A DNA stretch of 64,000 nt from SGZJ01 sp949372955 (GTDB lineage Bacteria; Bacteroidota; Bacteroidia; Flavobacteriales; Flavobacteriaceae): NCBI GenBank assembly GCA_949372955.1, contig CASIAX010000010.1, positions 62,001 to 126,000 of the forward strand, read 5' to 3'. The position numbers and the translations under genes are program-made. The notes beneath the pieces were generated by a model. That model did no database searches. It saw only the letters and a program-made list of their open reading frames with translations, and was not told the DNA's origin. Shown piece after piece: positions 17,500 through 26,825 of the stretch; within the stretch, counting starts at the first letter, position 1, and each line of letters begins with the position of its first letter.

Positions 17500-19207
17500 T
17501 TTAATCAACGTAGGAATTGGAGTGCAAAATTGGACTTACATAATAGTTGGTATTACTTTTGCACTTTATATTGGAATAGCTATTTGGTCAAGAGCAGGGT
17601 CTACAAAAGAATTTTATATAGCAGGAGGAGGGGTTTCTCCATTGGCTAACGGAATGGCTACTGCTGCTGATTGGATGAGTGCAGCATCATTTATTTCGAT
17701 GGCTGGTATTATATCCTTTGCAGGATACGACGGAGCTGTTTATTTAATGGGTTGGACAGGTGGATATGTCCTTCTAGCTTTATTGCTAGCACCATATCTT
17801 CGAAAGTTTGGAAAATTTACTGTACCTGATTTCATTGGAGATCGTTATTATTCTAATACAGCTCGTTTTGTAGCTGTTCTTTGTGCTCTACTTGTTTCTT
17901 TTACTTATGTAGCCGGGCAGATGAGAGGAGTTGGATTAGTTTTTTCACGTTTTTTGGAAGTTGATATAAATACGGGAGTTGTGATTGGTATGATAATAGT
18001 TCTCTTTTATGCTGTTATTGGAGGTATGAAGGGAATTACATACACTCAGGTAGCTCAATATTGCGTTCTAATTTTTGCATTTATGGTACCTGCAATTTTT
18101 ATCTCAATACAAATGACAGGCAACCCAATTCCACAACTAGGATTTGGAGGACAATTGTCGGATGGATCTGGAGTTTTTTTATTAGATAAGTTAGATGGAT
18201 TAAGTACAGATTTAGGATTTGCTGAGTATACTGAGGGTTCAAAATCTATTATAGATGTATTTTCAATAACTCTTGCATTAATGGTTGGGACAGCTGGATT
18301 ACCACATGTTATTGTCCGATTTTTTACTGTAAAGCGGGTAAAAGATGCAAGGAAATCTGCAGGAATTGCACTATTACTTATTGTTATTTTATACTCTACT
18401 GCACCAGCAGTAGCAGTTTTTGCTAGAACTAATATGATTGAAACTGTTTCTAATCAACCTTATGCATCTGTGCCAGATTGGTTTAAAAAATGGGAAACTA
18501 CAGGTTTAATAAAATTTACAGATAAAAATAATGATGGATTGATTCAGTATTTAGCCGATAATGATACTAACGAATTAATTGTAGATAATGATATTATGGT
18601 TTTAGCTAATCCTGAAATTGCAGAGCTTCCTGACTGGGTAATAGCATTAGTTGCAGCAGGTGCATTAGCAGCAGCTTTATCAACAGCAGCTGGACTATTA
18701 CTAGTAATTTCTGCATCAGTATCACACGATTTAATAAAGAAAATTATAAATCCAAAAATTTCTGAAAAAAGTGAATTAATTGCGGCACGTTTATCTGCTG
18801 TAGTAGCTGTATGTATAGCAGGATATTTTGGTGTTAATCCGCCTGGATTTGTTGCCGCCACCGTAGCATTGGCTTTTGGTTTAGCAGCAGCTTCGTTTTT
18901 TCCAGCTATAATCTTAGGTATTTTTTATAAAAAAATGAATAAAGAAGGAGCTATTTCTGGAATGATTATAGGGATATTATTTATGCTTTTTTATATGACC
19001 AAATTTAAATTTGGTTGGTTTGGAGGCGGTAGTAAAGCTGACTGGTGGCTTGGAATTTCACCTGAGGGTTTTGGTACTGTGGCCATGATTTTAAATTTTG
19101 TTGTTTCTATCACAGTAATGAAATTTACTTCAGATCCACCAAAGTCTGTACAGGACATGGTTGAAAATATTAGAATTCCCAGTGATGCAGGAAAAGCTAC
19201 ACACTAA
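17483..19207 (+). CDS. Sodium:solute symporter, large subunit (VC_2705-like, probable acetate/monocarboxylate)
   Basis: SSS-family permease of about 574 residues with around 13 hydrophobic helices, beginning with a periplasmic-side N-terminus and the block GVSPLANGMATAADWMSAASF that marks the family. It pairs with DUF4212 as in the VC_2705-type systems found near acs. A periplasmic or loop insertion near residue 345 carries an EF-hand-like DKNNDGLIQYL element. ATG at 17483 or 17489 is the likely start; a TTG at 17471 is also in frame. Position between the NagB/PIG-L fusion and acs supports uptake of acetate or a similar small acid, but the substrate is inferred. Confidence 0.88.
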   Translation: MVMINSLINVGIGVQNWTYIIVGITFALYIGIAIWSRAGSTKEFYIAGGGVSPLANGMATAADWMSAASFISMAGIISFAGYDGAVYLMGWTGGYVLLALLLAPYLRKFGKFTVPDFIGDRYYSNTARFVAVLCALLVSFTYVAGQMRGVGLVFSRFLEVDINTGVVIGMIIVLFYAVIGGMKGITYTQVAQYCVLIFAFMVPAIFISIQMTGNPIPQLGFGGQLSDGSGVFLLDKLDGLSTDLGFAEYTEGSKSIIDVFSITLALMVGTAGLPHVIVRFFTVKRVKDARKSAGIALLLIVILYSTAPAVAVFARTNMIETVSNQPYASVPDWFKKWETTGLIKFTDKNNDGLIQYLADNDTNELIVDNDIMVLANPEIAELPDWVIALVAAGALAAALSTAAGLLLVISASVSHDLIKKIINPKISEKSELIAARLSAVVAVCIAGYFGVNPPGFVAATVALAFGLAAASFFPAIILGIFYKKMNKEGAISGMIIGILFMLFYMTKFKFGWFGGGSKADWWLGISPEGFGTVAMILNFVVSITVMKFTSDPPKSVQDMVENIRIPSDAGKATH

Positions 19208-19222
19208 AGATTAAATAATTTT

Positions 19223-20305
19223 ATGAAAAGAATATTTATAATAGTTCTTATTTTTTTATCAGTATTAACAAGTTGTAAGCAAAACAATTCATTAATTATA
19301 GATTTTTCTAATTCTGCGATTGAATATTCGGGTCGTATTGATACTGTAAGTTTACAAGCAGCACAAATTTCATGGTCAGGTAGTTCAGTTAAATTAAATT
19401 TTGAAGGCAAATCTGTTCATGCAATGTTTAGTGATGAAAATGGTGAAAATTATTATAATATTTTTATAGATAATAAATTATCTAGTGTTTTAAAACTTGA
19501 CACAATTAAACGATATTATGAATTAGCATCAAATCTTAAAAAAGGAAAACATTCTGTAGAAATTTTTAAAAGAACTGAATGGGGAAATGGCTTAAGTAAT
19601 TTCTATGGTTTTAAAATTGATAATGGTGAAATATTACCTAAATCTATTGCTAAGAAAAGAAAAATGGAATTTTTCGGCAATTCCGTTTCAGCTGGGTTTG
19701 CTATCGAAGATTTTTCAGGAAGAGATTTATACGATAGTATTTATACTAATAATTATAAAAGTTATACTGCTCTTACCGCAAGACATTATGATGCAAAATA
19801 TCATTGTATTTGTAAAAGTGGCATAGGGGTTACTATTAGTTGGGATTCCTTAATAATGCCTGAGATATATGATAAATTAATTCCAACAGATTCATCCAGT
19901 TTCTGGGACTTTTCAAGTTACAGCCCTGATATTGTTGTGGTTAATTTATTCCAAAATGATTCATGGTTAGTTGAGTTACCTAATCATGAAGAATATATTA
20001 AACGTTTTAACAAAACACCCCCAACTGATAATCAACTAATAAATGCTTACCAAAATTTTATTCAAAATTTAAGGAATCAATATCCTAAAGCAAATATTAT
20101 CTGTACACTTGGAAGTATGGATGCAGCAAAAAAAGATTCAAAATGGATAAAATATATTAAAACAGCTGTTGATAAATTAAAGGACGATAAAATATACACC
20201 CATATTATGCCGTATATTGAATCTAATGCTCATCCTTCAGTTGAAGACAATGAAGTTATGTCTAAAGATTTAATAAATTTTATTGACAATCATATAGATT
20301 GGTAA
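19223..20305 (+). CDS. CE2-like SGNH acetylesterase, lipoprotein
   Basis: A 360-residue exported lipoprotein: signal peptide then lipobox VLTSC with Cys at about 16. An N-terminal beta-sandwich (about 30-140) resembles the accessory domain of carbohydrate esterase family 2. The SGNH domain follows with FFGNSVSAGF near 151 (nucleophile Ser in GNSVSAG), NLFQNDSW as the Asn block, and SNAHPSVEDNEVM near 335 with the catalytic His. The predicted role is removal of O-acetyl groups from polysaccharide at the outer membrane. It lies between a symporter and acetyl-CoA synthetase, which fits capture of the released acetate. CE2 assignment is by pattern only. Confidence 0.78.
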   Translation: MKRIFIIVLIFLSVLTSCKQNNSLIIDFSNSAIEYSGRIDTVSLQAAQISWSGSSVKLNFEGKSVHAMFSDENGENYYNIFIDNKLSSVLKLDTIKRYYELASNLKKGKHSVEIFKRTEWGNGLSNFYGFKIDNGEILPKSIAKKRKMEFFGNSVSAGFAIEDFSGRDLYDSIYTNNYKSYTALTARHYDAKYHCICKSGIGVTISWDSLIMPEIYDKLIPTDSSSFWDFSSYSPDIVVVNLFQNDSWLVELPNHEEYIKRFNKTPPTDNQLINAYQNFIQNLRNQYPKANIICTLGSMDAAKKDSKWIKYIKTAVDKLKDDKIYTHIMPYIESNAHPSVEDNEVMSKDLINFIDNHIDW

Positions 20306-20349
20306 TTTTTAAATATAAATTAATACTTTTAAATTAAATAAATATTTAC

Positions 20350-22263
20350 ATGAGCAATTATCATATAAAACATCTAGAAGAATATTATAAGGTTTACAGG
20401 AAATCTGTTCGTGAACCAGAAAATTTTTGGGAAGAAATAGCAGAAGAACATTTTTTATGGAGGAAGAAATGGAATTCAGTTCTGCAATGGGATTTTTCAA
20501 AACCAGAAGTTAAGTGGTTTGATGGAGCTAAATTAAATATTACCGAAAATTGTATTGATAGGCATTTAACAACTAGAGGAGATAAAACTGCAATTTTATT
20601 TGAACCCAATAATCCTGAAGAAAAAGCTCAACATATCACTTATAATGAACTTCATAAAAGAGTGAATAAACTAGCTAATGTACTTAAGAAAAAAGGAATA
20701 AAAAAAGGAGATAGAGTCTGTATTTATATACCAATGATTCCAGAACTAGCTATTTCTGTTCTTGCATGTGCAAGAATTGGTGCAGTTCACTCGGTTGTTT
20801 TTGCAGGATTTTCTGCTACTGCATTAGCGACTAGAATTAATGACTCAGATTGTAAAATGGTAATTACAGCAGATGGTTCATTTCGCGGAACTAAAACTAT
20901 AGATTTAAAAAGTATAGTTGATGAGGCTTTAGAGAATTGTGAGTGTGTTAAAACTGTATTAGTAGTTAAAAGAATAATGACTAATATTAATATGAAAGAT
21001 GGTCGAGATCATTGGTTAGCTCCATTATTAGAAAATAGTTCAGATCGATGTGAGGCAGAAATAATGGATGCAGAAGATCCTTTATTTATATTATATACCT
21101 CTGGATCTACAGGTATGCCAAAGGGAATGGTGCATACTACAGCTGGCTATATGGTCTACACTGCATATACTTTTAAAAATGCATTTCAATATAGAGAAAA
21201 CGATGTCTATTGGTGTACAGCAGATATAGGATGGATTACAGGTCATAGCTATATAGTTTATGGGCCATTGGCTAACGGAGCTACAACAGTAATGTTTGAA
21301 GGTGTCCCAAGTTATCCTGATTATGGACGTTTTTGGGATATTATAGAAAAACATAAAGTAAGTCAATTTTATACTGCTCCTACAGCAATTAGAGCTTTAG
21401 CTAAACAAGGATCTTCATTTATTGAAAATTATGATTTGTCGTCGTTAAAAGTATTAGGTTCTGTTGGTGAACCAATTAATGAAGAAGCCTGGCATTGGTA
21501 TAATGACAATGTTGGAAAGAAAAAAAGCCCAATTATTGACTCTTGGTGGCAAACTGAAACAGGTGGAATAATGATTACGCCTATTCCATACGTAACACCT
21601 ACCAAACCAACTTATGCTACATTACCTTTTATAGGCATACAACCTTGTTTAATGGATGAAAATAATAAGGAATTAATGGGGAATCAGGTTGAAGGAAAGT
21701 TATGTATAAAATTTCCTTGGCCAAGTATAGCTAGAACTATTTGGGGTAATCATAATCGTTATAAAGAAACGTATTTTTCAGCATTTGAAAACAAGTACTT
21801 TACAGGGGATGGCGCCCTAAGAGATGAAGTAGGTTATTATAGAATAACAGGAAGGGTTGACGATGTAATAATTGTCTCTGGACACAACTTGGGAACTGCA
21901 CCTATTGAAGATGCAATTAATGAACACCCAGCTGTAGCAGAGTCTGCAATAGTTGGCTTTCCACATGATATTAAAGGAAGTGCTTTATATGGATATATAA
22001 CTTTAAAAGATATCGGTGAAACTAGAAATCATGAAAATGTAAGAAAGGAGATTAATCAATTAATAACAGATAGGATTGGTCCAATTGCGAAATTAGATAA
22101 AATTCAATTTACTAACGGTTTACCCAAAACTCGTTCTGGAAAAATTATGAGAAGGATTCTAAGAAAAATAGCTTGTAATGAAACGGATCAATTAGGAGAT
22201 ACTAGTACTTTATTAAATGAAGAAGTTGTAAAAGAAATTATCGACAACTCCCTAATTAAATAA
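20350..22263 (+). CDS. acs: Acetyl-coenzyme A synthetase
   Basis: Activates acetate to acetyl-CoA through acetyl-AMP. The 637 residues show the Acs N-terminal cap, P-loop YTSGSTGMPKGMVHTT near 247, DSWWQTETGG near 397, GRVDDVIIVSGHNLGTAPIE near 505 and the C-terminal GLPKTRSGKIMRRILRKIA near 592, where the Lys is the usual acetylation switch. The Trp in DSWWQTETGG restricts the acyl pocket to acetate. The 44-bp gap to the esterase gene and shared strand suggest cotranscription with the upstream symporter and esterase. Confidence 0.95.
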   Translation: MSNYHIKHLEEYYKVYRKSVREPENFWEEIAEEHFLWRKKWNSVLQWDFSKPEVKWFDGAKLNITENCIDRHLTTRGDKTAILFEPNNPEEKAQHITYNELHKRVNKLANVLKKKGIKKGDRVCIYIPMIPELAISVLACARIGAVHSVVFAGFSATALATRINDSDCKMVITADGSFRGTKTIDLKSIVDEALENCECVKTVLVVKRIMTNINMKDGRDHWLAPLLENSSDRCEAEIMDAEDPLFILYTSGSTGMPKGMVHTTAGYMVYTAYTFKNAFQYRENDVYWCTADIGWITGHSYIVYGPLANGATTVMFEGVPSYPDYGRFWDIIEKHKVSQFYTAPTAIRALAKQGSSFIENYDLSSLKVLGSVGEPINEEAWHWYNDNVGKKKSPIIDSWWQTETGGIMITPIPYVTPTKPTYATLPFIGIQPCLMDENNKELMGNQVEGKLCIKFPWPSIARTIWGNHNRYKETYFSAFENKYFTGDGALRDEVGYYRITGRVDDVIIVSGHNLGTAPIEDAINEHPAVAESAIVGFPHDIKGSALYGYITLKDIGETRNHENVRKEINQLITDRIGPIAKLDKIQFTNGLPKTRSGKIMRRILRKIACNETDQLGDTSTLLNEEVVKEIIDNSLIK

Positions 22264-22268
22264 TGATT

Positions 22269-22385
22269 TCATTCTGTTGAAAATGAAGAAGCTGGTAAGC
22301 CTTCTTTATTAAATAAAGTGGGTACACTAATATCACTCCATGCATATCTACCATAAATTGTCTTTGTAACCTTTAAAGAAGACAG
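22269..22385 (-). pseudogene. Remnant of a sialate O-acetylesterase C-terminus
   Basis: The 155-bp gap between acs and the next gene is not random on the minus strand. One frame reads TIYGRYAWSDISVP, continues as TLFNKEGLPASSFSTE and then stops at TGA (22271-22269). The pattern RYAWSD...LFNKEGLPASSFRT is what I know as the C-terminal tail of sialic-acid-type O-acetylesterases (SGNH). Nothing upstream on this strand continues the domain: before 22385 the frame gives a hydrophobic, low-information run and then enters the tail of the next gene. It appears to be the last about 35 codons of a deleted gene. Confidence 0.6.
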
Positions 22386-22418
22386 GATAAATATTAAACT
22401 AAATAACCTATTATAAAT

Positions 22419-23120
22419 TTATTTTAATGCCTTATTTATTGCTTGTTCTGCTAGTTTTTCCATTGTTAAATAACCATTTATATTTGGATGCACTAAATCA
22501 TTACCATAGGTGTAGTCTGGGACTTTTAGACCTCCAACATCATCTACCATCGCAGTGTAATAATCTAAATAAATAAATCTATTTTTTTCGGAGAATAATT
22601 TTAATTCTTTATTAATTTTAATAATTTTTGGAGCTGGGTATAGACCTGGTTTCCATAAATATTCTATCGCTGGCAAGATTGAAGAGATAATAACCTTAAT
22701 TCCATTTGCATTAGCAATCTCTGCCATTGATTTGATGTTTCCTATAATATCTTCTTCTGATGTATATCCAGTATTTCCTGCAATATCATTTGTGCCAGCT
22801 AAAAGTACTACTACTTTTGGATTTAAGTTCACTACATCTTGTCTAAACCTTAATAGCATTTGAGGAGTTGTTTGACCACCAATTCCTCTATTAATGTACT
22901 CTTTATTTGTGAAAAATTCAGGACGCATCCTAACCCATTCCTCAGTAATAGAATTCCCCATAAAAACTACTCTGTTATGATTCTCACTATTTAATAAAAG
23001 TTCTAAGTTTGCTTTATCATAACGACTTGTATTTGCAAATTCATTCCAGTTTTGTGAGTTGATTAGTTGACTTGATAAAGCAGCTAAAGTTAGTGCTAGA
23101 ACTAAATATTTTCTGTTCAT
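22419..23120 (-). CDS. SGNH/GDSL hydrolase, exported
   Basis: A 233-residue esterase with a cleavable signal peptide (cut likely after INS near 22). SGNH blocks are complete: block I VVFMGNSITEEW near 51-62, block II RGIGGQTTPQML, block III LLAGTNDIAGNTG, and the DLVHPNINGY catalytic dyad near 215. It belongs to the acylhydrolase type often found in Bacteroidota polysaccharide loci, where such enzymes remove acetyl or other acyl decorations. The substrate is not known. It is the first minus-strand gene after the acs cluster, and a conserved 15-bp motif lies 162 nt upstream. Confidence 0.85.
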   Translation of the reverse strand: MNRKYLVLALTLAALSSQLINSQNWNEFANTSRYDKANLELLLNSENHNRVVFMGNSITEEWVRMRPEFFTNKEYINRGIGGQTTPQMLLRFRQDVVNLNPKVVVLLAGTNDIAGNTGYTSEEDIIGNIKSMAEIANANGIKVIISSILPAIEYLWKPGLYPAPKIIKINKELKLFSEKNRFIYLDYYTAMVDDVGGLKVPDYTYGNDLVHPNINGYLTMEKLAEQAINKALK

Positions 23121-23172
23121 TTCTAATTATTTTAAAAAGTTAACTTTAATCTTAAATTTTAATTATTAAATA

Positions 23173-23207
23173 TAAAAAAAAGAAGAGTAGTTTGACCACT
23201 CTTCTTT
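23173..23207 (-). terminator. Orphan terminator-like hairpin upstream of the SGNH gene
   Basis: A 10-bp inverted repeat (AAAGAAGAGT paired with ACTCTTCTTT, 9-nt loop) has a run of eight T on the minus strand. It lies 53 nt upstream of the minus-strand SGNH start with no gene before it on that strand, so it ends no visible transcript. It could be a leftover of a deleted gene, a leader attenuator, or the end of a small RNA. Confidence 0.6.
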
Positions 23208-23281
23208 AATTAAATATAAACTAATAGAAGAAAATTATTCTTACATTAATATACTATAATGATTCATGTCTATTTAATTAC

Positions 23282-23296
23282 TTCGACCAATAACAT
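23282..23296 (-). promoter_or_regulatory. Putative operator copy 1 (upstream of SGNH gene)
   Basis: The plus-strand sequence is TTCGACCAATAACAT. It matches 14 of 15 bases with the copy upstream of SusC (35015-35029) in the same orientation relative to its minus-strand gene. It sits 162 nt before the SGNH start codon. The function as a regulator site is inferred. Confidence 0.4.
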
Positions 23297-23465
23297 ATTT
23301 AAACTTACTAACGCATATTTTTAGATTATAATTAGTAGTTCAGTAAAGTTTGTACATTTATAAATCCGCATTATCCAACTCAATAATTTTTCATGTCTTT
23401 TATTTAATTTACTCATATACCAAAAAAAAATGTTTAATTTTAAAAAGTAATTTGAGTTTAAAAGT

Positions 23466-25679
23466 ATGAAAGTTAAATATTTTCTTTGGTTGCTATTTTT
23501 TGTCTTGACAATTAAAATCAATAGCCAAGAGCTTTACAAGCAATTCAGTTCGGAAAATAGTTCAGATACATTTTCAATGGTTGATACACTAAAAACCCTG
23601 TATTTAGAAGGAAACCCAATAAACTATTACCATTGGAATGAAAAACTTGCAGCTTTATACCTAGCACAAATTTCAAAAGTTCAGCCAGAAAAAAAAATAA
23701 TAACTTGGTTTAAATATTGTCAGCAACTTTTAAAAGCAGGCGAAATTCAGACATGCATTAATGAAATTGAAAATTTAATTATAAGACAACAATTAACTTA
23801 TCAAGATCTAATTACAAAAGATTTACTACCCATTATCGACTTACTTGCCATTAGCTATTTGAGACTAGGAGAGGTTAATAATTGTCAAAACAATCATAAT
23901 TCTTACTCTTGTATTTTACCCTTAAAAGATCAAGCCTTTCACATTGATGTAAATGGGTCTAAAAAAGCGATAGAGATTTATACACAGATATATGAAAAAT
24001 TCCCTAACGACAACTACAAATGGCTTTTGAATTTAGCACATATGAGTATTGGTGAACACCCAAATAATGTTCCTGAAAGATATAGAATAAACTACCCTAA
24101 TTGGAATATTGAACAGAAAAAAATTAAGGCATTCAAAGAAGTCAGTTTAAAATTGGGGATAGCTCAAGATGGTTTGTCTGGAGGAGTTAGTATCGATGAC
24201 TTTAACAATGATGGCTTACTCGATATTTTCATAACGTCTTATGGAATGTCTGATCAAAGTAAGTTATATACAAACACTAGTCATGGATTTATCGACACAA
24301 CTGAAGAAGCAGGGTTATCAGGAATAGTTAGTGGTCTCAATTGCATTCATGCAGACTATAACAACGATGGAAATATAGATATTTTTGTTTTAAGAGGAGC
24401 TTGGCTGGGTGAAGGTGGTAATCATCCAAATTCGCTTCTAAAAAATAATGGAGATGGAACTTTTACTGATGTAACAAAAAGTGCAGGGCTACTTTCCTTC
24501 CACCCTACTCAAACAGCTTCTTGGGCTGATGTAAACAATGATGGATATTTAGATCTTTTTATTGGAAATGAATCAAACGAAAAACAGTCACATCCTTGTG
24601 AGCTATATATAAATCAAAAAGATGGAAGTTTTATAGAAGAATCTTCAAACTACAACCTCTCCTCAATTGAAGGATTTATTAAAGGAGTTGTTTTTGGTGA
24701 TATTAATAACGATAAGTGGCCAGATCTATATATCTCTGTTATGGGAGGAAATAATTTATTATTCAAGAACAATTTTGGAAAATTTGAAAATATTTCTAAA
24801 ACAGCAGGTGTTCAAGGACCTAATTTTAGTTTCCCCACTTGGTTTTGGGATGTAAATAATGATGGGTTTAATGATATTTTTGTAGCTAGTTACGATACAC
24901 GCAACATACAAAATGTAGCTGGAGATTTTGTAAAAGAATTACAAGGAGAAAAAGTTCTATCAGATAAATCTAAACTCTACATTAATAATGGCGATGAAAC
25001 CTTTAGTGAACAGAGTAATGCTTTTAATATTGATAAAAGTTTTTATGCAATGGGGAGTAATTTTGGAGACCTTGATAATGATGGATGGTTAGATTTTTAC
25101 ATAGGTACAGGCTCACCGGAATTTACTTCTGTTGTTCCTAATAGAATGTTTAGAAATGTAGATGGAATTTCATTCGAAGAAGTAACCTCAGCTGGTGGGT
25201 TTGGGCATATTCAAAAAGGACATGGAGTGAGTTTTGCAGATTTAGATAATGACGGAGATCAAGATATTTATGCGGTTTTAGGAGGTGCTTATGAAGGAGA
25301 TAATTATCCAAATGTTTGTTTTGAAAACCCAATATTTGAGAATAATTGGGTTATACTAAATTTAGAGGGTGTACAGTCAAACCGAAGTGCTATAGGAACT
25401 AAACTAAAGCTTGATTTAGATAACGGTAGAACTATTTTTTATACCATTAATACAGGTGGAAGTTTTGGAGCAAACAGTTTACAAGCAGAAATAGGATTGG
25501 GTCAAAGTGAAATGATACAAACATTGACCATTATATGGCCAAATTCAGATACACAGATTTTTAACAATGTAGCTGTGAATAAAAAATACAAACTCAGTGA
25601 AGGTCAAAACAAATTAATTGAAGTGCCATATGAGAAAGTTCAATTATTAAGTAAAGAATTAAATCATCACAAAAAATAA
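23466..25679 (+). CDS. Exported VCBS/FG-GAP repeat protein with ASPIC domain
   Basis: A 737-residue secreted protein. A signal peptide (about 1-20) precedes a helical, TPR-like N-terminal region (about 30-210), then FG-GAP/VCBS calcium-binding beta-propeller repeats (about 235-610) with recurring D-x-N-N-D-G-x-x-D motifs (DDFNNDGLLDIF, DYNNDGNIDIF, DVNNDGYLDLF, DLDNDGWLDF). An ASPIC/UnbV domain follows at about 635-705 (SNRSAIGTKLKLDL and TIIWPNSD). Such proteins occur beside SusCD systems as likely surface glycan-binding proteins. It is divergent from the SGNH gene and converges on the second SGNH gene with 1 nt between stops. Confidence 0.85.
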   Translation: MKVKYFLWLLFFVLTIKINSQELYKQFSSENSSDTFSMVDTLKTLYLEGNPINYYHWNEKLAALYLAQISKVQPEKKIITWFKYCQQLLKAGEIQTCINEIENLIIRQQLTYQDLITKDLLPIIDLLAISYLRLGEVNNCQNNHNSYSCILPLKDQAFHIDVNGSKKAIEIYTQIYEKFPNDNYKWLLNLAHMSIGEHPNNVPERYRINYPNWNIEQKKIKAFKEVSLKLGIAQDGLSGGVSIDDFNNDGLLDIFITSYGMSDQSKLYTNTSHGFIDTTEEAGLSGIVSGLNCIHADYNNDGNIDIFVLRGAWLGEGGNHPNSLLKNNGDGTFTDVTKSAGLLSFHPTQTASWADVNNDGYLDLFIGNESNEKQSHPCELYINQKDGSFIEESSNYNLSSIEGFIKGVVFGDINNDKWPDLYISVMGGNNLLFKNNFGKFENISKTAGVQGPNFSFPTWFWDVNNDGFNDIFVASYDTRNIQNVAGDFVKELQGEKVLSDKSKLYINNGDETFSEQSNAFNIDKSFYAMGSNFGDLDNDGWLDFYIGTGSPEFTSVVPNRMFRNVDGISFEEVTSAGGFGHIQKGHGVSFADLDNDGDQDIYAVLGGAYEGDNYPNVCFENPIFENNWVILNLEGVQSNRSAIGTKLKLDLDNGRTIFYTINTGGSFGANSLQAEIGLGQSEMIQTLTIIWPNSDTQIFNNVAVNKKYKLSEGQNKLIEVPYEKVQLLSKELNHHKK

Positions 25680-25680
25680 G

Positions 25681-26820
25681 CTAATCCTTAATAAGCTTGA
25701 ATTTTTTAAAATTTTCCATCAGATAATCTGCATATCGTAAAAAACCTAAATCAGTAAGGTGTACTCCGTCTACAGTTCCCTCATTATCTACTAAAAAGTC
25801 TTTATTGTCTTTGATATAAAAAATATTTGGAGTACCACTTTTTATTATTTTGTCATACTCATTTTTAAGTGCTGCATTTTCTTGAATCAGTCTGGTTTCT
25901 TCAGTTTGATTTAAAAAAGCCGTTGTATACATCATGTTTTCCACTAAAACTATAGGCGTGTGTGGGTGGTTAGTTCTAATAATATCTACCAGTGGTCTAA
26001 CTCTCTCACTAACCTGCTCAGAGTCCATGTTTTGCAAACATTCAATAACATAAAAACGAGCGTCGATTTCAGAAATGAGCTCTACAATAGGTGTTTCCAT
26101 TCGTCCATTTCCGCTAAATCCATAATTTATACAGTCCACATCCAATTTTCTGGATATAATGTTAGTATGAGCCATTCCAGGACGGGACGCACAGCCACCT
26201 TGTGTAATACTTGTTCCGTAGAAAACAATAGGTTTTACAGCACTAGGTGTTGCTTTTTCAATTGATGCTACAGAATCAATACCAACTTCAAGTTTTGTAA
26301 CGCCATCGTATAAGGGTAAAAATAATTTATACTCTCTAAATTCAGGAGTCATGTTTTTTATTAATTCATATTCATTTATACTATCTGCCGGAATGGATTT
26401 ATTTTGATATGTCTTAAGTCCAACAAGAGCTCCTGCTGTAGTTACATATCTCCATTTGTTGTTATACTTTGTGTATAAATCGATTCCTTTAATACCGGTA
26501 GCTGCCATATGAGACATGTCTAAATCATTTAAAACAGTCCATTTTAAATTAATACTTGTTGAATTCGAGTGAAATCGCACCGTTATTCCTGCGGATGCTT
26601 TTGATAAGTCCCAGACTGGTTCTCTTACTTTTTCTTTATATGAAATTGGTAAACGATCATAGGGACTTTCCTTAAGGGAGTCTAAAATAGCTGTTCCTTC
26701 AATCAAAAAGTGTTGCCTACCATAGTAGATGATCGTAGAATCTGTTATGATCGTTTCTGTTTGTTGAGAAAATGTCAAAACAGAAAAACTACTAATAAGA
26801 ACTAGTAAAAAATACTTCAT
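25681..26820 (-). CDS. SGNH hydrolase with N-terminal GxDLY domain
   Basis: A 379-residue exported esterase. After a signal peptide (about 1-18) comes a beta-sandwich domain containing GIKGIDLY near 120, the GxDLY signature of the N-terminal domain fused to SGNH esterases. The SGNH domain has FYGTSITQGG near 201 (nucleophile Ser), a NMDSEQ/LVEN Asn region and GVHLTDLGFLRYAD near 351 with Asp and His. The role is probably deacylation of glycan side groups. It is separated from the upstream VCBS gene by only 5 nt on the same strand, which supports cotranscription with the PUL. Confidence 0.82.
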   Translation of the reverse strand: MKYFLLVLISSFSVLTFSQQTETIITDSTIIYYGRQHFLIEGTAILDSLKESPYDRLPISYKEKVREPVWDLSKASAGITVRFHSNSTSINLKWTVLNDLDMSHMAATGIKGIDLYTKYNNKWRYVTTAGALVGLKTYQNKSIPADSINEYELIKNMTPEFREYKLFLPLYDGVTKLEVGIDSVASIEKATPSAVKPIVFYGTSITQGGCASRPGMAHTNIISRKLDVDCINYGFSGNGRMETPIVELISEIDARFYVIECLQNMDSEQVSERVRPLVDIIRTNHPHTPIVLVENMMYTTAFLNQTEETRLIQENAALKNEYDKIIKSGTPNIFYIKDNKDFLVDNEGTVDGVHLTDLGFLRYADYLMENFKKFKLIKD

Positions 26821-26825
26821 AACTT

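Larger units (their letters stand above)
23121..23465. other. 345-bp divergent intergenic region
   Basis: No credible gene. It holds a strong minus-strand hairpin (23173-23207) and one copy of the shared TTCGAC(A/C)AATAACAT motif (23282-23296). Both the SGNH gene (minus) and the VCBS gene (plus) must be transcribed from it. I see no convincing Bacteroidota -33/-7 promoter match that I would place exactly. Confidence 0.6.

Noticed and set aside
23321..23521. 66-codon minus-strand frame across the VCBS start
   Set aside because: No family signal, and it overlaps the signal peptide region of a confident plus-strand gene.
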